Source: CAWFKW01 sp963816535 (lineage in GTDB: Bacteria; Bacteroidota; Ignavibacteria; Tepidaquicellales; OLB5). From it: 64,000 nt of DNA. Positions 43,480 to 52,609 of the stretch are shown here, piece by piece. Under the pieces are notes generated by a model. The model saw nothing but the letters and a program-made list of their open reading frames with translations. It searched no databases and was not told where the DNA came from. A program made the translations under genes and the position numbers. How positions within the stretch are numbered: position 1 is the first letter of the stretch; each line of letters opens with the position of its first letter. The stretch spans positions 289,363 through 353,362 of the forward strand of contig CAWFKW010000001.1 in the NCBI GenBank assembly GCA_963816535.1, written 5' to 3'.

Positions 43480-44694
43480 TTAATTTTTTAAAACCTGAGT
43501 AATTTTTTCCGCCGCATCTTTGAATCCGGTCGCTGATACCAGATTTAACCCGGATTCATCCAGCATCTTCTGAGCAAGTTCGGCGTTTGTGCCGGCAAAC
43601 CTTACAACAACCGGGACATTAATATTGATGTTTTTAGCCGCTTCTATTATACCGCCTGCAACCCTATCACACCTGACAATACCTCCAAAGATATTGACCA
43701 GCACAGCTTTAACATTCGGATCTGACAGTATTATTTTGAAGCCATTCTGCACTGTCTCGGTCGAAGCCCCGCCGCCAACATCGAGGAAGTTTGCCGGTTC
43801 GCCGCCTGCCAGCTTTATAATATCCATCGTCGCCATTGCCAAACCCGCGCCGTTAACCATACACCCAACGTTACCGTCCAGTTTAATGTAGTTCAGGTTG
43901 TATTTTGAAGCTTCCACTTCAAGCGGGTTCTCTTCGTTCAGGTCCCTCAGCTCCGTATAATCTTTATGTCTGAATATTGCATTGTCGTCCAGCGTGATCT
44001 TTGCGTCAAGCGCAATGACTTTGTTATCGTTTGTTATGACAAGCGGATTTATTTCCACAAGCGATGCGTCGGTATTGTCATATGCCTTATAAAGAATTTT
44101 TATGAAGCTGACAAAATTCTTAAATACTTCGCCTTCCATGCCAAGTCCGAAAGCAAGCCTTCTTGCCTGGAACGTCTGGAACCCAATATTCGGGTCGATC
44201 CATTCCTTAATTATCTTCTCAGGCGTCTCAGCTGCTACTTTCTCAATTTCCACGCCGCCTTCGGTTGACGCCATAATAACATTTTTCCCGAGCGTTCTGT
44301 CGAGAAGAATTCCCAGGTACAGCTCTTTGTTGTAATCGAGGCCCTCTGTTATGAAAAGCGTTTTTACTATTTTGCCTTCGGCGCCTGTCTGGTGGGTTAC
44401 AAGCAGATTTCCAAGCATCTTTTGAGCGTATTCCCTGGCTTTGTTCACGTCGGTTGTGAATTTAACCCCGCCTTCTAAAATCAATTCTCCGCGGTTTGCC
44501 GGATTATAAATATTTCCTTTCCCTCTGCCGCCTGCATGGATTTGCGACTTAACCACATATTGGTTTATTCCCTGCGACTGCAGCTGTGCGATAGCGCCCT
44601 CAAATTCAGAAAGATCTTTTATAGGTATACCGTTTTGCACAGGTACATTAAACTTCTTCAATATTTCTTTGGCCTGGTATTCGTGAATTTTCAT
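43480..44694 (-). CDS. sucC: Succinate-CoA ligase subunit beta
   Basis: The nucleotide-binding subunit of the TCA-cycle enzyme that makes ATP or GTP from succinyl-CoA. In 404 residues: ATP-grasp start MKIHEYQAKEILKKFNVPV, SQIHAGGRGKG, LVEINPLVI and the C-terminal ligase domain with NFLDVGGGAS and VNIFGGIVRCDRVA. The alpha subunit gene is not adjacent, unlike in many bacteria. pruA and lhgO upstream feed carbon into 2-oxoglutarate and hence to this step. Confidence 0.95.
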   Translation of the reverse strand: MKIHEYQAKEILKKFNVPVQNGIPIKDLSEFEGAIAQLQSQGINQYVVKSQIHAGGRGKGNIYNPANRGELILEGGVKFTTDVNKAREYAQKMLGNLLVTHQTGAEGKIVKTLFITEGLDYNKELYLGILLDRTLGKNVIMASTEGGVEIEKVAAETPEKIIKEWIDPNIGFQTFQARRLAFGLGMEGEVFKNFVSFIKILYKAYDNTDASLVEINPLVITNDNKVIALDAKITLDDNAIFRHKDYTELRDLNEENPLEVEASKYNLNYIKLDGNVGCMVNGAGLAMATMDIIKLAGGEPANFLDVGGGASTETVQNGFKIILSDPNVKAVLVNIFGGIVRCDRVAGGIIEAAKNININVPVVVRFAGTNAELAQKMLDESGLNLVSATGFKDAAEKITQVLKN

Positions 44695-44717
44695 TTTACT
44701 TCCCTGATATTAGTTTT

Positions 44718-45014
44718 TTATTGATTTTTATTAATACGATTTTCAATTGATTTTTCAACCGAGTCTGAATGATGTTTCAAAGAATCTATTTGCCTCATCA
44801 TGTCCCTGGTTGATGAATCAAGAACTTTTTGATATTCCGCCCGCTTTATCGAGTCTCTTTGCCTGTCAGTTTCCTCCTGGTATTTCATAAGCTCCTTATA
44901 ACCTTCAGAATCTTCCGGCTTCTTTTGAAACAGGCCGCAGCCGTCCGCAGCTAAAAGCGCAGATGCTGAAATTAAAATTAAGTACTTAACGCCTGTTTTA
45001 CGGATTGTATTCAT
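44718..45014 (-). CDS. Small coiled-coil lipoprotein
   Basis: A 98-residue product. A signal peptide with lipobox LAADGC (Cys at about 26) is followed by a GLFQKK sequence and a charged helix (about 35-95) with DSIK/DSLK heptads. It probably sits as a lipid-anchored coiled coil at a membrane. It is the last of four lipoprotein genes, each overlapping the next by four bases. No named family recognised. Confidence 0.8.
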   Translation of the reverse strand: MNTIRKTGVKYLILISASALLAADGCGLFQKKPEDSEGYKELMKYQEETDRQRDSIKRAEYQKVLDSSTRDMMRQIDSLKHHSDSVEKSIENRINKNQ

Positions 45015-45301
45015 CTCGTTTTCTGATCATTCTTGCCGTTTAACTCGCCTGACTTCATCAGCTTCTCCATTGATTCATTCAGGTTTTTTGATGAAGAATC
45101 CAGAACTATCTTAAGCGAGTCAAGCTCTTTATCAAGCTTCAGGCTCTTAAGAGAATCGACTTTTCTTTTTAGATCCTTCTGTTCCTGCATCATTTCCTGT
45201 TCGGATTTTTGACCGGCTGATTTCCTGCCAAATAGTCCGCAGCCGACGATCGAACTAAAGGCGATCGCGAATAACGAGGAATATATTAATCCGCGTTTCA
45301 T
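45011..45301 (-). CDS. Small coiled-coil lipoprotein
   Basis: A 96-residue product with signal peptide and lipobox SIVGC (Cys21), then GLFGRKS, which resembles the CGLFQKK start of the next gene's mature form. A long helix holds DSLKSLKLDKELDSLKIVLD. The two are probably paralogues. Its stop overlaps the next gene's start in ATGA (45011-45014). Confidence 0.8.
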   Translation of the reverse strand: MKRGLIYSSLFAIAFSSIVGCGLFGRKSAGQKSEQEMMQEQKDLKRKVDSLKSLKLDKELDSLKIVLDSSSKNLNESMEKLMKSGELNGKNDQKTR

Positions 45302-45540
45302 TTTACTTTTTTCGACCTCTTGCTGTCTTTATCAGTGTTTAACGAATCCATTAATTGTTTTAATGAATCCAGCTGCTGCTTGCTGAAATTCGTGTCAATT
45401 TTCTTCATAGTTTCATCGATCTTTTTATCGATCTTCTCGTCCACCTTTTGCTTTACCTTTTCTTCGATCCTTCCGCAGTTTAATACAGCAAGTAAAGTTA
45501 TTAGGGCCAATATATATGCCGGGATCCTTTTCATGCTCAT
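45298..45540 (-). CDS. Small coiled-coil lipoprotein
   Basis: An 80-residue product with signal peptide and lipobox LAVLNC (Cys22), followed by a Lys/Asp-rich helix with repeating KxxDEKIDKKIDE and a QLDSLKQLMDSLN segment. It overlaps the neighbours on both sides by four bases. It may oligomerise with the other small lipoproteins through the shared DSLK heptads. Confidence 0.8.
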   Translation of the reverse strand: MSMKRIPAYILALITLLAVLNCGRIEEKVKQKVDEKIDKKIDETMKKIDTNFSKQQLDSLKQLMDSLNTDKDSKRSKKVK

Positions 45541-46220
45541 TGCCCCACAAGCTGAACCGCGTCAATTTCGTTCCATCCCGGAACTGCATTTGTTGCCAGC
45601 GTGATTTTCACGCTCTTGGTTTTATATGCGGTCTTATCAAATTTGGCGATAAGATACTGAATTTTTTCCGGTTCGTACTTTGTTTTATCAGGCCCTTCCC
45701 AAACAGTATGGCTTTTCCCGTCGGTATCGATAAGCTCTATCTTGATGATAGCGCCCGGCCCGATATTTTCCCTGACTCTTACTTCAGTTGCATTTACCGG
45801 TTTATCAAACCCAACCTGCACCCATTCTATTCCCTTATCGGCTTCCTTCGGCGCCCATGCTCTTGAATCGTCTGCATAGCGCTCAACATCCGGCTTTCCC
45901 AGAAGCTGGAATTTTGTGTATGGGCCGTTTGTTTTATCGGTCGCTTTCTCGTCGCCGTAAGTAGAGCTTACATCAGCGCTTGTTGCCCATTGGCCCAGAG
46001 TGTCGTTGACAATTCTTTCTTCTTCCATCGCTTCTTTTATTTTCTGCTGTTTATCCGCTTCCTGCTGCTTATTGATGGAATCCTGGTTTACTTTCTCGGT
46101 CTGCTGAGTGTTCTGCTTGTTTTCATCGGTCTTAGTAGTTTCCTGTCCTGATTTTTTTCCGCATCCGTAGATGATAAGAAGCGAAATTAAAGTTATGCTG
46201 GCTAACCATTTGATGCTCAT
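45537..46220 (-). CDS. Lipoprotein with a discoidin/galactose-binding-like domain
   Basis: A 227-residue product. Signal peptide with lipobox LIIYGC (Cys20), a Gln/Lys/Asp-rich tether (about 24-70), then a beta domain (about 75-227) with WATSADVSSTYGD, WAP...KGIEWVQVGFDKPVNATEVRVRE and WNEIDAVQLVG. This is the pattern of F5/8-type (discoidin-like) galactose-binding modules, which bind glycans or peptides. It is the first gene of the lipoprotein quartet and ends in a four-base overlap with the second. Confidence 0.8.
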   Translation of the reverse strand: MSIKWLASITLISLLIIYGCGKKSGQETTKTDENKQNTQQTEKVNQDSINKQQEADKQQKIKEAMEEERIVNDTLGQWATSADVSSTYGDEKATDKTNGPYTKFQLLGKPDVERYADDSRAWAPKEADKGIEWVQVGFDKPVNATEVRVRENIGPGAIIKIELIDTDGKSHTVWEGPDKTKYEPEKIQYLIAKFDKTAYKTKSVKITLATNAVPGWNEIDAVQLVGQ

Positions 46221-46251
46221 CTTTTAGATTATTAAATTTAAAGAAAACCGG

Positions 46252-47460
46252 CTAATTAAGCCTGTTAATTATTTTTTCTGAAATTGTATCTCCGATCGAA
46301 AGCGATGAAGTTGCCGCAGGCGAAGGCGCGTTAAGCACGTTTACGATGTTTCCCTTTTCGCTGATTATGAAATCATCAACCGCCCTGCCGTTATTATCAA
46401 TTGCCTGCGCCCTCACTCCGGAACCGCCGGGTATAAGGTCTTCCGCGGTTATCTCAGGCATAAGTCTTTGCAGCGCTTTTACAAAAGCTTTTTTCCTGAA
46501 CGAGCGGTAGAATTCGCCAAGCCCCGTGCTCATATATTTTCCCGCGATTCTGTAAAACCCGCCCCATGTGAACGTTTTATATGTATCGCCGATACTAAAG
46601 CTCGTTTTCGAATAGCCCTCTTTTTTGAAAGCCAGAACGGCGTTAGGGCCCGCTTCAGCTTCTCCGTCCAGCATTCTCGTAAAATGAACGCCAAGGAACG
46701 GGAATGCAGGATCCGGAACCGGGTAAATGAGATTCTTAAGGAGGTATCTTTTTTCTTTCCTGATAGTGTAATACTCTCCTCTGAACGGGATTATTCGCGT
46801 GCCGAGACTGTTGCCGCTTATTTTTGCCACCTCATCAGACTGAAGTCCGCAGCAATTAATAAAATTTTTTGCCGAAAAAGAACTTCCGTAGGTTTCGACG
46901 CAGATTCCTGCCGATGACGTCCTGATCTTCCTTATCTTTTCATCAAATTTCAATTCGCCCCCAGCGGCTGTTATCAATGAAGCTAACTTTCCGCTCACAA
47001 CTTTGTAATCAACAATACCTGTATAGGGCACGTGTATCGCCCTCATACCGTTTGCGTACGGTTCAATTTCTTTCAGTTCTTCTTTTCCGATCTTTCTTAT
47101 CCTGTCCAGTCCGTTAGCGATTCCTTTTTCGTAGAGCGCGTCAAGCCCCGCGAATTCCTTTTCCGACGTTGCAACAATAACTTTGCCGCATATTTCAAAC
47201 GGCACATTTTCTTTTTCGCAGAACTCTATGAGCCGTTTATAGCCCGTTATGCAATTTTTTGCTTTCAGGCTTCCTGGTTTATAATAAATTCCCGAATGAA
47301 TTACTCCGCTGTTATGGCCCGTCTGGTGCCGTGCCACTCCGTTTTCTTTATCCAGTATCAGCAGGCGTGTCTTTGGCCTTTTTTGAAGGATCATAAATCC
47401 TGTAGCAAGGCCGACTATTCCGGCTCCTCCTATAACAACATCGTAATCTTTATCCATCAC
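46252..47460 (-). CDS. lhgO: L-2-hydroxyglutarate oxidase
   Basis: An FAD-dependent oxidoreductase of the DAO family, 402 residues. The N-terminal dinucleotide-binding motif is VVIGGAGIVGLATG; ARHQTGHNSGVIHSGIYY is the LhgO-type signature, and PGGSGVRAQAID near the C-terminus precedes the last FAD-contacting segment. It oxidises L-2-hydroxyglutarate to 2-oxoglutarate, passing electrons to the quinone pool in LhgO of E. coli. pruA, 32 bases upstream, produces glutamate, another route into 2-oxoglutarate. Confidence 0.9.
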   Translation of the reverse strand: MMDKDYDVVIGGAGIVGLATGFMILQKRPKTRLLILDKENGVARHQTGHNSGVIHSGIYYKPGSLKAKNCITGYKRLIEFCEKENVPFEICGKVIVATSEKEFAGLDALYEKGIANGLDRIRKIGKEELKEIEPYANGMRAIHVPYTGIVDYKVVSGKLASLITAAGGELKFDEKIRKIRTSSAGICVETYGSSFSAKNFINCCGLQSDEVAKISGNSLGTRIIPFRGEYYTIRKEKRYLLKNLIYPVPDPAFPFLGVHFTRMLDGEAEAGPNAVLAFKKEGYSKTSFSIGDTYKTFTWGGFYRIAGKYMSTGLGEFYRSFRKKAFVKALQRLMPEITAEDLIPGGSGVRAQAIDNNGRAVDDFIISEKGNIVNVLNAPSPAATSSLSIGDTISEKIINRLN

Positions 47461-47492
47461 TGTATCATCCGGCAGCTAATGCAGTCCGGCAA

Positions 47493-49046
47493 TTATTTGT
47501 ATATTTTCTCTGCAACCACTTTTGTTTGCATGAAGAGGAGCAGGTAATCGAACCCGCCCGCCTTTGAACACGTGCCGCTCATATTGAACCCGCCAAAAGG
47601 CTGGACCGCAACAAGCGCCCCTGTGCATTTTCGGTTAAGGTACAGGTTCCCGACAAAGAACTCCTTTGCCGCTTTCTTCAGTTTCTTTTTGTTCTTTGAA
47701 TATGCCGAACCTGTTAGTCCGTATTCAGTGTTGTTGGCTATCTGCAAACCTTCTTCAAAATCGTTAGCCTTAATGACGGCAAGAACCGGCCCGAAGATTT
47801 CCTGCTGTGATATTGTATCCATTGGTTTCACGTCGGCGATGATCGTCGGCTTGATATAATACCCGTTCCCTTCTGATTTTTCGCCTCCAAAAACAACTCG
47901 TCCGCCTTCTTCAACCGCTTTTCTGACGTAGTTCAAAATGCTCTCCCGGGCGCGGGCGTTTACAACGGGCCCCATGTTCGGATTGTCTTTTGTTTCCCCG
48001 ATCTTCAGCGATGACGCCTTATCCACAAGCAGGTCTAAGAAATCATCATATATTTTCTCCGAGACTATTACCCTTGAACACGCTGAGCATTTTTGCCCCT
48101 GGAATCCAAATGCGGATGCGATAACGCCTGAGGCAGCTTCCTCAATCGACTTTAGTTCATCATCAATCACTATAGAGTCTTTCCCTCCCATTTCGGCAAC
48201 AACGCGTTTAATCCATTTCTGTCCGGGCCTGTATTTTGCCGCAAGCTCGTTAATCCTCAATCCAACTTCTTTTGAGCCTGTGAACGATACGTATCTTGTT
48301 AGCGGGTGCTCAGTTAATATGTCGCCGATAAGTCCGCCCGAGCCCGGCAGGAAATTCACAACGCCGGCGGGAAGACCGATCTCTTCAAGAAGTTCCATGA
48401 ATTTATAGGCAATTACAGGAGAATCGCTGGAGGGCTTAAGTACAACTGTGTTTCCGCTTACAAATGAAGCTGTAGTCATACCCACAAGAATAGCCAGCGG
48501 GAAGTTCCACGGAGGAATAACTATGCCGACGCCGAGCGGTATATATTCCTGGTAGTTATCCTCGCCCTTTACCTTAACCAGTTTGCGGCCTTTGGAATAT
48601 CTTAGAGCTTCCCTTGCGTAAAATTCCATGAAGTCGATAGCCTCTGCAACGTCGCCGTCCGCTTCTGCCCAATTCTTGCCGACTTCATAAACCATCCATG
48701 CCGCAAATTCAAACTTTCTTTTCCTCATCAGTTTCGCCGCTTTCAAAAGAAAATTTGCTCTCTTTTTTTCCGAAACCCTTTTCCATGATTCAAAAATTTC
48801 ATTAGCCGTAAGGACGGCCCTCTCTGCCATTTCAGGGGTCGCTTTTGAAACCTTTCCAACAGTCTCGTTTATGTTAGACGGGTTAAGAGAATTTATTTTA
48901 TCTTCTGTAAATATTTTCTCGCCGCCGATTATGACAGGATATTCTCTGTTTAATTCTGACTGCACTTTATCCAAAGCCAGTTTAAATTTCGCAGCGTTCT
49001 TCTTATTCGAAAAATCGGTCAGCGGTTCGTTCTTAAATGCCTTCAT
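47493..49046 (-). CDS. pruA: 1-pyrroline-5-carboxylate dehydrogenase
   Basis: Oxidises glutamate semialdehyde to glutamate, the last step of proline breakdown, with NAD. The 517-residue aldehyde dehydrogenase has PWNFPLAILVGM, FTGSKEVG, catalytic Glu in VAEMGGKDS and the nucleophile Cys in GFQGQKCSACSR, the P5C-type form. Length fits the stand-alone enzyme rather than the fused PutA. No proline dehydrogenase gene is in the window. Confidence 0.94.
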   Translation of the reverse strand: MKAFKNEPLTDFSNKKNAAKFKLALDKVQSELNREYPVIIGGEKIFTEDKINSLNPSNINETVGKVSKATPEMAERAVLTANEIFESWKRVSEKKRANFLLKAAKLMRKRKFEFAAWMVYEVGKNWAEADGDVAEAIDFMEFYAREALRYSKGRKLVKVKGEDNYQEYIPLGVGIVIPPWNFPLAILVGMTTASFVSGNTVVLKPSSDSPVIAYKFMELLEEIGLPAGVVNFLPGSGGLIGDILTEHPLTRYVSFTGSKEVGLRINELAAKYRPGQKWIKRVVAEMGGKDSIVIDDELKSIEEAASGVIASAFGFQGQKCSACSRVIVSEKIYDDFLDLLVDKASSLKIGETKDNPNMGPVVNARARESILNYVRKAVEEGGRVVFGGEKSEGNGYYIKPTIIADVKPMDTISQQEIFGPVLAVIKANDFEEGLQIANNTEYGLTGSAYSKNKKKLKKAAKEFFVGNLYLNRKCTGALVAVQPFGGFNMSGTCSKAGGFDYLLLFMQTKVVAEKIYK

Positions 49047-49102
49047 ATGCTTTTAACAGTATTATTTGTATAAATTATGATTAATTATATGTTGTTTCAA
49101 AA

Positions 49103-50281
49103 TCAATAGCCCAGTATCCTGCATACTTCGTCATGGACCTTTGGTCTTACATACCTTATCTCTTCATTGCCGCGTTTGGGATAAACCCTGTTTGTAAGAA
49201 AGATCACAATCAGGTTTTTGTCTTTATCACACCATACGCTGGTTCCAGTATAGCCTGTGTGTCCAAAACTGTTTGTAGAAAATTTATCGCCGCAAAGCGG
49301 CGGATATTTTGTAGGTTCGGGCTTTGTTTCCCACCCAAGCGCCCTTGTGTTTTCATAACCCAGCCCCGTGACTTTAGTAGTGAACATGTCAACGGTCTGT
49401 TCTTTGTACATTGTATCGTAGGTTACCGTTTTTGACATCTTTCTCAGGTCCGGATACCTGCCCCTGTTGAGCATCATTTGCATAAACTTGTACAGGTCAG
49501 GCGCCGTTGAAAACAACCCCGCGTTACCTGATACTCCCTCAAGCAAAGCCGCCATCTCATCATGCACGTAACCGATAAGGAGCTCGTTGCGCCAGTATGT
49601 ATCATATTCCGTCGGCGCTATCCTGTAGTCTTCAGATAGCGGAATTAAAAAATCGGTGTCCGTCATTCCAAGCGGGTCAAAGATATTTTCTTTGCAGAAC
49701 TTATCAAGTTTCTCGCCGCCGATCCTCTCAACGATCTCTCCTAGCAAAAAAGCATTATAATCGCTGTACAATGTCCGGGTGCCGGTAGGATATTCCTTTG
49801 TACAGTTGAACACTGCGTTTTTCACTTCCTGCGCTGTGGACATAGTCTGGTAGAACGGAGTCCATGCCGTTAGTCCCGAATTATGAAGAAGCAGGTTAGT
49901 GACCGTTATGTCGCCTTTCCCGTTTACCGCAAATTCAGGAATATATTTTGCGACGGGAGCGTCAAGGTCAAGTTTGCCGTCTTCGTATAGCCTCATAATG
50001 GCGGACGTAGAAGCGATCACTTTCGTAACGGATGCAAGATCGTAGATTGTTTTCATCGTTGTGGGCTTAGCGTCGTCATCGTAGGTGAGCCTGCCGTACG
50101 CATTCTGGTATAGTATTTCAGTTGCATTTCCTACGACCAGCTCTGCTGAAGGGAAGTCATGAGCTGCGATAGCAGCATCAATAATTTTATCTACGGAAGA
50201 GAAGTCATACTTTTTTCCTTGTGAAAACGATACATGAAACGCCAACAGTGAAAAAAGTAATATTTTGAGTTTTGAATGCAA
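49103..50281 (-). CDS. Secreted serine hydrolase, class C beta-lactamase/PBP-like
   Basis: A periplasmic or secreted protein of 392 residues with a signal peptide (1-20). Active-site motifs: SVTK (Ser84, Lys87), YSDYN (the Tyr-x-Asn motif, about 173-177) and HTGYTG near the C-terminus in place of KTG. These proteins are D,D-peptidases or esterases. In the Bacteroidota such a domain is often fused to, or next to, a GH3 N-acetylglucosaminidase; a GH3 gene lies 2.3 kb upstream on the same strand here, although a histidine kinase gene comes between. The start is TTG. Confidence 0.88.
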   Translation of the reverse strand: MHSKLKILLFSLLAFHVSFSQGKKYDFSSVDKIIDAAIAAHDFPSAELVVGNATEILYQNAYGRLTYDDDAKPTTMKTIYDLASVTKVIASTSAIMRLYEDGKLDLDAPVAKYIPEFAVNGKGDITVTNLLLHNSGLTAWTPFYQTMSTAQEVKNAVFNCTKEYPTGTRTLYSDYNAFLLGEIVERIGGEKLDKFCKENIFDPLGMTDTDFLIPLSEDYRIAPTEYDTYWRNELLIGYVHDEMAALLEGVSGNAGLFSTAPDLYKFMQMMLNRGRYPDLRKMSKTVTYDTMYKEQTVDMFTTKVTGLGYENTRALGWETKPEPTKYPPLCGDKFSTNSFGHTGYTGTSVWCDKDKNLIVIFLTNRVYPKRGNEEIRYVRPKVHDEVCRILGY

Positions 50282-50597
50282 ATCTTAGAGAAGTTGTGTC
50301 AAATACCGGTTTATTTTTAAGCGCTAATGCAAATGCAAACCGTCATTTGTGTTTTGAAATTGCAAATTAATTAACAAATATACCGATAAGTGATTTAAGT
50401 CTCAATGAAATTTAATAGTTAGATACTCTGCGCCAGTATTATTAAGAGCCGTTAGGAAAAATTTTCAAAATACTGCATAATTTCGTTTACAAAATGCTGT
50501 GAATAATGAACTAATGTAAATGGTGATTTTTCACCGTTTTACGTGAAGTTTATCACTTTATGATTGATTATATTGTATCGAACTTAAAAGGTGCATT
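50282..50597. other. Intergenic region, nothing recognised
   Basis: A 316-base A/T-rich gap between divergent genes. I see a short GGTGATTTTTCACC hairpin (50521-50534) and no ORF, RNA fold or clear promoter. It probably holds the promoters of the serine hydrolase and the histidine kinase genes. Confidence 0.5.
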
Positions 50598-51713
50598 ATG
50601 AAAAATAATACACAAAACCCTTTTGAAATACAGTTTTTATTCCGTGACGAAATGTCAGGGATAAATGTTATAAACGAATTCGGGGGATTCCTTCCCCAGG
50701 TTCCCGATAGCCTCATTTGGAACCTTCTTGAATCAATTCCAACAAACGTTTCGATCTGGGAAAAAGGGCGCAATCATTTATGCCAATCCGGCTTACTATA
50801 AATCTGTAGGGGTTCCGTCCGGCAATATCCTAAAGCTGCGCGAGGCTATCAGAAATGAAAAACATTTTCTGGTCCATCCTGATGATTATGATTATTGTCT
50901 TAAGAATACGAAAATGATCAAGGATGAACTTAAAAAGGACATTTTTTCAGCAGGGAAGTGAGAATGAAAAGCGTTTTGAGCGATGAGTACAGGTGGTACA
51001 ACACCTGCCTTGTGAGAGGGCGCGGAAAAGATTCGGACATAACAATGGAACTTGATGATGACATAACCGATAAAAAGAACGCTAACGAAGACCTTGCCAG
51101 GGCCCTGAAAGATAAAGAAGTTCTGATCAAAGAAATTCATCACAGGGTGAAAAACAACTTCCAGATAATTTCTAGCCTGCTCAGGCTCCAGCAGGGCGTT
51201 ATTAAAGACCAAAATCTGAGAGATATTTTACTGGAATCTGAAAACAGAGTACGCTCGATGTCGATGATCCATGAGAGTTTATACATGTCAGATGACCTTG
51301 CCAATATTGATTTTGGCGACTGATATTAAAAAGCTTGTTGTCAGCCTGGTTGACGCATACAGCGGACACGGCTGGTTAAATTCAAAATTGAATCGGATAA
51401 CATTAAGCTGGGTGTGGATATGGCCATACCATGTTCGCTTATTATAACGGAGCTTGTATCGAATAGTTTCAAACACGGATTCGACGATTCGATGAAACCT
51501 GAAGTCCACATTAAGATAGTTAATAAATCCGGAGATTACTCTTTATATGTAAAGGATAACGGAGTCGGTTTCCCTGATAGTTTCTTCAGTCAAAAATCAA
51601 AAAATTCGCTTGGAATAATGCTTGTCGATACTTTGACAAGACAGCTGAACGGAGAAGTCGAATACAGGAACAATCCGGGCGCAGAAGCGCTGATAAAATT
51701 TAAAAGCGCCTGA
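50598..51713 (+). pseudogene. Sensor histidine kinase, frameshifted
   Basis: Pieces in different frames make one kinase. A PAS-like region (50598-50960, with YANPAYYKS and FLVHPDDYDY) is followed by the phosphoacceptor domain of the HisKA_2 type (50958-51323, EVLIKEIHHRVKNNFQIISSLL with the phospho-His) and the ATPase domain (51414-51713, N-box ELVSNSFKH, G1 DNGVGFP). At least three frameshifts separate them. The HisKA_2 class usually signals to stand-alone response regulators, none of which is nearby. Each domain is well conserved, so sequencing indels are more likely than decay. Confidence 0.8.
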
Positions 51714-51753
51714 GCTCTTTGCAAAAATAATAGTCTGTTCATCCTACAATGTT

Positions 51754-51791
51754 AAAAAGGCTCTCAGTGCATCAATACGGAGAGCCTTTTT
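51754..51791. terminator. Bidirectional terminator
   Basis: AAAAAGGCTCTC (51754-51765) pairs perfectly with GAGAGCCTTTTT (51780-51791) around a 14-base loop. It serves the histidine kinase gene on the plus strand and the convergent lipoprotein gene. Confidence 0.85.
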
Positions 51792-51813
51792 CAGCTTAAA
51801 ATTTATTGCTTTT

Positions 51814-52521
51814 TTAAACCCCCGGTCCTTTCGCTTTCTTCTGTATGGAAAAGGCAAACCCAATAACTGCCGTTCCCAAAACTATGCCAAATAATCCGCA
51901 CAGCTTTCCCTTTGGTTTTTTTACAACGCAGGTCATATCGATATCTTTCCCGAGGTCGGATACTTTATATTCCCACGATACCTTCTGCCCGTCCTTTTTG
52001 CCGTTTGTGGACACAATTTCGCTGGGCATTTCGAAGCTGTATGTGACTTTGTAATCGCTTGCGCCCATATTATTTGCAGCGGCCGAGTCTTTAAGTAATG
52101 TATACTTCAGTTCCATACCGTCTGCAACTTCTTTCCACGAGGGCCTGACCTCAGTGAACCCTTTAGCGTCGGGTAATTTGTTAATGTCCTTAAAATCAAG
52201 TTCGACCATTACATGTTTTGTGCTGTCTTCACTCGGCCTGTCTTCAACTTTTATGCTCTTAACCGTTGTGTTGGCCGCTAAATGTAGTTGTCTTTTGCTT
52301 GAGCTTGTCGAATTCAAATTTCCCAAGCGACGTGCCCATCGATAGATTGCTCATTTTGGTCCAGTAATGGATCCTTATTGATCAGATCCGTCTGCCTTTA
52401 AGGTAGTTTTTTGATCGTAATTTACGCACCCCGATAAATACAAAGCGAATAAGACAAAAACAGAGACATAAACAGTAATTGTCCGTTTCTTTGTCAATAT
52501 TTTCCTGTAATCAAAATTCAT
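51814..52521 (-). pseudogene. Membrane-anchored lipoprotein, frameshifted
   Basis: The true start is the ATG at 52521, preceded by an AAAGGA ribosome binding site, giving the signal ILTKKRTITVYVSVFVLFA and lipobox YLSGC. The frame then breaks twice: a stretch in a second frame reads WTKMSNLSMGTSLGKFEFDK, and the last 170 codons (up to 52326) carry a beta-rich domain and a C-terminal membrane helix (GLFGIVLGTAVIGFAFSI). It resembles LppM-like bacterial lipoproteins. Function unknown. The breaks fit indel errors. Confidence 0.7.
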
Positions 52522-52609
52522 TTGGATGTCCTTTCGTGTTGTTTATTTTGTGATTTTCCCGAGTACAAATATATCAGAAATCTTCTGCAATGACAATCAC
52601 CAAAGGCTC

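Noticed and set aside
46468..46917. 149-codon plus-strand ORF over lhgO
   Set aside because: Opposite-strand shadow of lhgO; no recognisable domain or ribosome binding site.
50598..51713. Genuine pseudogene decay of the histidine kinase
   Set aside because: All domains and motifs remain conserved, and every neighbouring gene, essential ones included, is broken in the same way; sequencing error is the simpler cause.
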